Below are positions 61,050 to 64,000 of a stretch of 64,000 nt of DNA, piece after piece (position 1 is the stretch's first letter; every line of letters starts with the position of its first letter). This DNA comes from Isochrysis galbana (lineage: Eukaryota; Haptophyta; Isochrysidales; Isochrysidaceae). The DNA lies in contig CM030941.1 in the NCBI GenBank assembly GCA_018136815.1, positions 2,583,784-2,647,783 on the forward strand. The letters run 5' to 3'. The notes beneath the pieces were generated by a model. The model was given only the letters and a program-made list of their open reading frames with translations, had not been told where the DNA came from and did no database searches. The position numbers and the translations under genes are program-made.

Positions 61050-61870
61050 CTTAGCTTTTGATGCTGTTGAAGAGATCCGGAGTAAGTATCACACGATTGG
61101 ACTTGAACCTAACACTATGCCCAACCTTACCGCTATTCCTCGTGCTAGTGAGCCCATTGTTGTTGGTCTGAAGACGTATGCGTGGTTTGATGCACCATAT
61201 AATGCCTGGTACGCTGGCACCCTCCATCGCATTCAATCGGGTACCTACATACAACATCAAATATGCAGATGGCAGCACGATAAACGTGATGACAGAAGCA
61301 GAGATTCGGGCGGTCATTGACCTTCGGGCGCTTTCTCAGTGGCAGGCATCGATTGATCGTGTGAAGGGTGGCTTCAAATACCTCGAGAGCCGTTTGACTG
61401 ACAATTGCGCAGCGCCATATCAATGCAAGGAGCAGCATCAAGAGATGGGACTACTGAGGGCTCTTGACCCCTCCTGTGCCAAGGATGTAGATTCAGCTTG
61501 TATCCAGGAGTCGCTTTCCGCTATGATCTGTTGTGCTCACATCCGTGAGGATTTGGCCGATCAGCTGGAGAGCTGGAGCAAGAGCTCCATGTGTATCAGG
61601 CCAACGCCGCAGCCTTCACGGTCGACCGCGGCGACATTGCCAACTTCAGCACCAAGGTGCTGCAATGGTGGGCGTGCTACCATTCCAGAATGCCCGAATT
61701 GGGCTATTGTAGCTCGAATCACTTTCTCTCTTACACCGTCGTTTGCAGCTTGTGAGCGTGTGTTCTCTGTTCTCTCCGATGAAGTCTATGTTTGGTCACC
61801 TCCAGACCAGCTGTCTTGCGGATCAAGTGCAGGCTGGCTTGCTCTTGCGCTATAATGATCGCTCTTGTTA
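61050..61870 (+). pseudogene. hAT-family relic with Tudor/Agenet-like segment
   Basis: The broken frames read in order: KTYAWFDAPYNAWYAGTLHR, then YNIKYADGSTINVMTEAEIR, the pattern of a Tudor/Agenet-like fold. Next come WQASIDRVKGGFKYLESRLT and ALDPSCAKDVD. Then FTVDRGDIANFSTKVLQWWA, PSFAACERVFSVLSD and DQVQAGLLLRYNDRS form a hAT dimerisation end. At least three frame changes (near 61255, 61590 and 61700) make it non-functional. Confidence 0.6.
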
Positions 61871-62263
61871 GAATTTTTGGTTTTGAGTGCACCACCATAG
61901 GGTTGCTGCCGCGGAAGGTTCTGAGCTGCTAGCGGCGAGCATCTCACTGACAAGACGTCCCCAGCCGCCTACGCCTTCGCCATGGCGCGCGCTCGATCGC
62001 CCCACCTCCACCTCCACCTCGACGGCGTCCTCAACGCCCTCGTCCTCGTCCTCGTCGCCCGCAAACAGGTATGGCTCGGGATTTTCGGGCGGGACCTCGT
62101 CGTCTGAGGGTAGACCCTCGTCCCATTGGTCCATGCCCCCCTCCACGCCCCTCTCACTGCCCTCCAGACCCCCAGCGGCCGGCGTGCTCATGGCCCAAGA
62201 GAGGGGGCCTCGAAGCACCTTCGCGGGTGCTTCCCCCGGCGCTTTAATAGATGCAGCACTCAA
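61868..62263 (-). CDS. Unrecognised acidic ORF
   Basis: About 131 aa with an acidic, Val-Glu repeat stretch (DEDEDEGVEDAVEVEVEVGR). No family was recognised. It may be chance coding or a remnant linked to the neighbouring hAT relic. Confidence 0.2.
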   Translation of the reverse strand: MSAASIKAPGEAPAKVLRGPLSWAMSTPAAGGLEGSERGVEGGMDQWDEGLPSDDEVPPENPEPYLFAGDEDEDEGVEDAVEVEVEVGRSSARHGEGVGGWGRLVSEMLAASSSEPSAAATLWWCTQNQKF

Positions 62264-62320
62264 CTATCCCAAAGCCCAAAGCACCTTCAAAGGTGCTTCC
62301 TGCCGCTGCTTAAGAGATAG
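62205..62320. repeat. Two hairpin repeats AAGCACCTT..AGGTGCTT
   Basis: AAGCACCTTCGCGGGTGCTT (62213) and AAGCACCTTCAAAGGTGCTT (62279) are direct copies, and each can fold on itself. The following GC(G/T)(C)TTAA(T/G)AGAT also repeats. Confidence 0.6.
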
Positions 62321-63897
62321 GCAAGTCCGTGGAAGCTCGCATGTCGCATGTCATCATCATCAGGAATCTCACCAAGGCTCGCTAGGGCTGGGTTAAGCCC
62401 GTTAACAAGTTAATACCATTAATACCCAGTAATGGGCAACATCTGACCTGTTAACACCCAGCCCAAAACTAAACCTGTTAATGTGCTGAGTTTGGGCCCT
62501 CTCAGAAATTCAAAATTGCCCGTTATTGTACCATTAATGTGCACTTGTGGGAGGGGCTCCGAACACCAGCAGTTGACCTCGCGTTGGGCGCTGGAGGCAT
62601 AGGTAGGAGCGTTCAGAGCGGCCGCGCTCCGCGCGCACCACCAACTTATCGAAATGTAGATAGTAACTATAGATGGTACATAGATAGCATTCATCCTCTT
62701 ACGAGCACTACACACTACACTATGCTGCACGAGAGCCACACACCAAGACACCACCACACACGACACACGCCGTGTGCCGTGTCGATATCACTCGGTGCGA
62801 ATTTCGAGCTCTAGACCGCCCGTTCTTTTGGCTACTAGTAGATTCAACATGTAATCTAGCCAAGCACCGGCCTGAAAGCTTCAGGCGTGATGGTTGCGAT
62901 CGATTTCTGTGGGCAATCGTGTCGTGAATCACGATTGGACACTGGCTGCTTTGCGCTCATCACGAGCCAACTTTTAGAAGTGTTTTAGAATTTTTTGGAC
63001 ACACAGATGGCCTCCAAGGCCATTCACGTTCGGAGACACACAGGTCGTGCCCGCCAAGCACGGGCCAGTCAATAGTCCGCCCGTTTCTTTAGCACAACAT
63101 CCCAACATGGAGCACAAAAAGTAGTTTTGTTTTCGCGTTGACGTGCTGAATTGACGGACAGCCTCGTGTTTTCGAGCGTCTCACGTTCGATTTCGAGGGA
63201 CAGCCCCTCCTTTTCGCTCGATAGTTCGACAGTCTCATATTATGAGCTCATATGGTAAGACTGGTTGGCTACCGAAACATTGGCATTTGGGCATGCTGGT
63301 GGTCATGTACTGTGCTCATATGTGTCTTGGACTGGTGAAATGAAGACTAAAATTAGAGTTACTACAGTTATAATTCGGCAAAACTATAATCAATTTGATC
63401 TTTTTCTCCTGCGGCGGCGCGCGATGGCGGCCGCAGCGATGGTCGCTGGCCTCGCCAGTGGCCTCGCACGCGGCCTGTGGCGGCTCTGGCGAGGATCTGC
63501 GCGGCCAGGAGGCCAGCAGGCAGCCCCTCCCACCATACTGAGGCGGTGCCGCGTGTGATGGGCCAGCCCATCATGCGCAGCACCGTCATTTTGACGGCTC
63601 GCGGCCAGCCGCGCACTGTACGTGCGCGAGAGGCTGGCAGCAGATGCCAGCAGGGGCGAGGTGGAGGGCGCAGGCGACGCCGTGCGATCGCGCAGGGCTC
63701 TGTACTGCCTGTCCGGGGGTAACCGTGCCCGGGGAACGCAGGCGCGCGTCGCACATCGCGACCTGTGGTGCACTTTTGTGGTCGACGTCAATTTCGCACG
63801 AGCGCGAAAACGTTTTTGGGTCTGTGTGTTGGATGGCGTCGAAAATGTGCATATTTCTTATGAGATTTTCTGCCTAATATACCCATTTCTAGGGTAA
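62321..63897. other. Intergenic DNA, no gene recognised
   Basis: 62385-62480 holds inverted GGGCTGGGTTAAGC / GTTAACACCCAGCCC, possibly a small palindromic element. Frames at 63265-63900 show no family resemblance. Nothing else structured was seen. Confidence 0.35.
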
Positions 63898-63983
63898 TTC
63901 CCTAAAAATCGCGTGATAAAACCTCAATCTTGACTTGGTGAATTTTCACCCTTAGAAGTTAAAAGGCGTGTTTGACCGCCCTA
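63898..63983. mobile_element. Right end of a second TAGGGCGGTCAAACA-type element
   Basis: ATTTTCACCCTTAGAAGTTA then GTGTTTGACCGCCCTA parallels 28530-28575 of the 2.1-kb element. Its left end was not found in the window. Confidence 0.55.
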
Positions 63984-64000
63984 CAGATGGGCAGAGCAGC

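Overview
The window looks like nuclear DNA of a unicellular alga or related protist. It is GC-rich and gene-sparse, genes carry short GT-AG introns, and transposons fill much of the rest. The host genes are eukaryotic housekeeping types (Rab1/Ypt1, PWP2/UTP1, proline dehydrogenase, sulfotransferase, aftiphilin-like adaptor partner) plus a giant proline-rich TIR receptor. A haptophyte or another marine alga fits best, but the sequence does not prove it. Exon boundaries below are my own reading of GT-AG sites and frame continuity.

Host genes, left to right: (1) 3-10565 (+), open at the left edge, a receptor-like protein with two tandem [Cys-rich ectodomain / multi-TM / TIR / second alpha-beta domain] units. 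(2) 14775-16303 (+), a J-like/PPR organelle protein in 3 exons. (3) 22404-25809 (+), an aftiphilin-like DFGDF-repeat protein in 4 exons. (4) 30420-32332 (+), proline dehydrogenase with an EF-hand-like insert in 4 exons. (5) 37504-38975 (-), a sulfotransferase in 3 exons. (6) 43528-44679 (+), Rab1 in 5 exons, the first being only the ATG. (7) 57475-60204 (+), PWP2 in 2 exons. They are not an operon or visible cluster.

Mobile DNA dominates 10.6-14.5, 17-21.8, 26.4-28.6, 33.8-37, 39.6-41.8, 46-56.3 and 60.5-62 kb. The clearest structure is a three-level nest. A hAT element (47340-56263, 8-bp duplication GCCATCCA) contains a chromodomain Ty3 retrotransposon (47592-55754, 5-bp duplication TAGCC). 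That in turn contains a small hAT element (48879-49420, 8-bp duplication CCGACTCC). The Ty3 LTRs differ at only two places that I could find, so both inner events are young. A rearranged Ty3 relative lies at 34137-36240 (-), and an LTR fragment at 13406-13665.

Other elements: a 3.1-kb element with about 175-bp identical inverted termini (18075-21206) and unrecognised ORFs; a 2.1-kb element with 7-bp duplications carrying four copies of a 203-bp satellite (26449-28575); retroposon-like inserts with 14-bp and 19-bp duplications; and several hAT transposase C-terminal remnants. I found no tRNA, rRNA or CRISPR array by eye.
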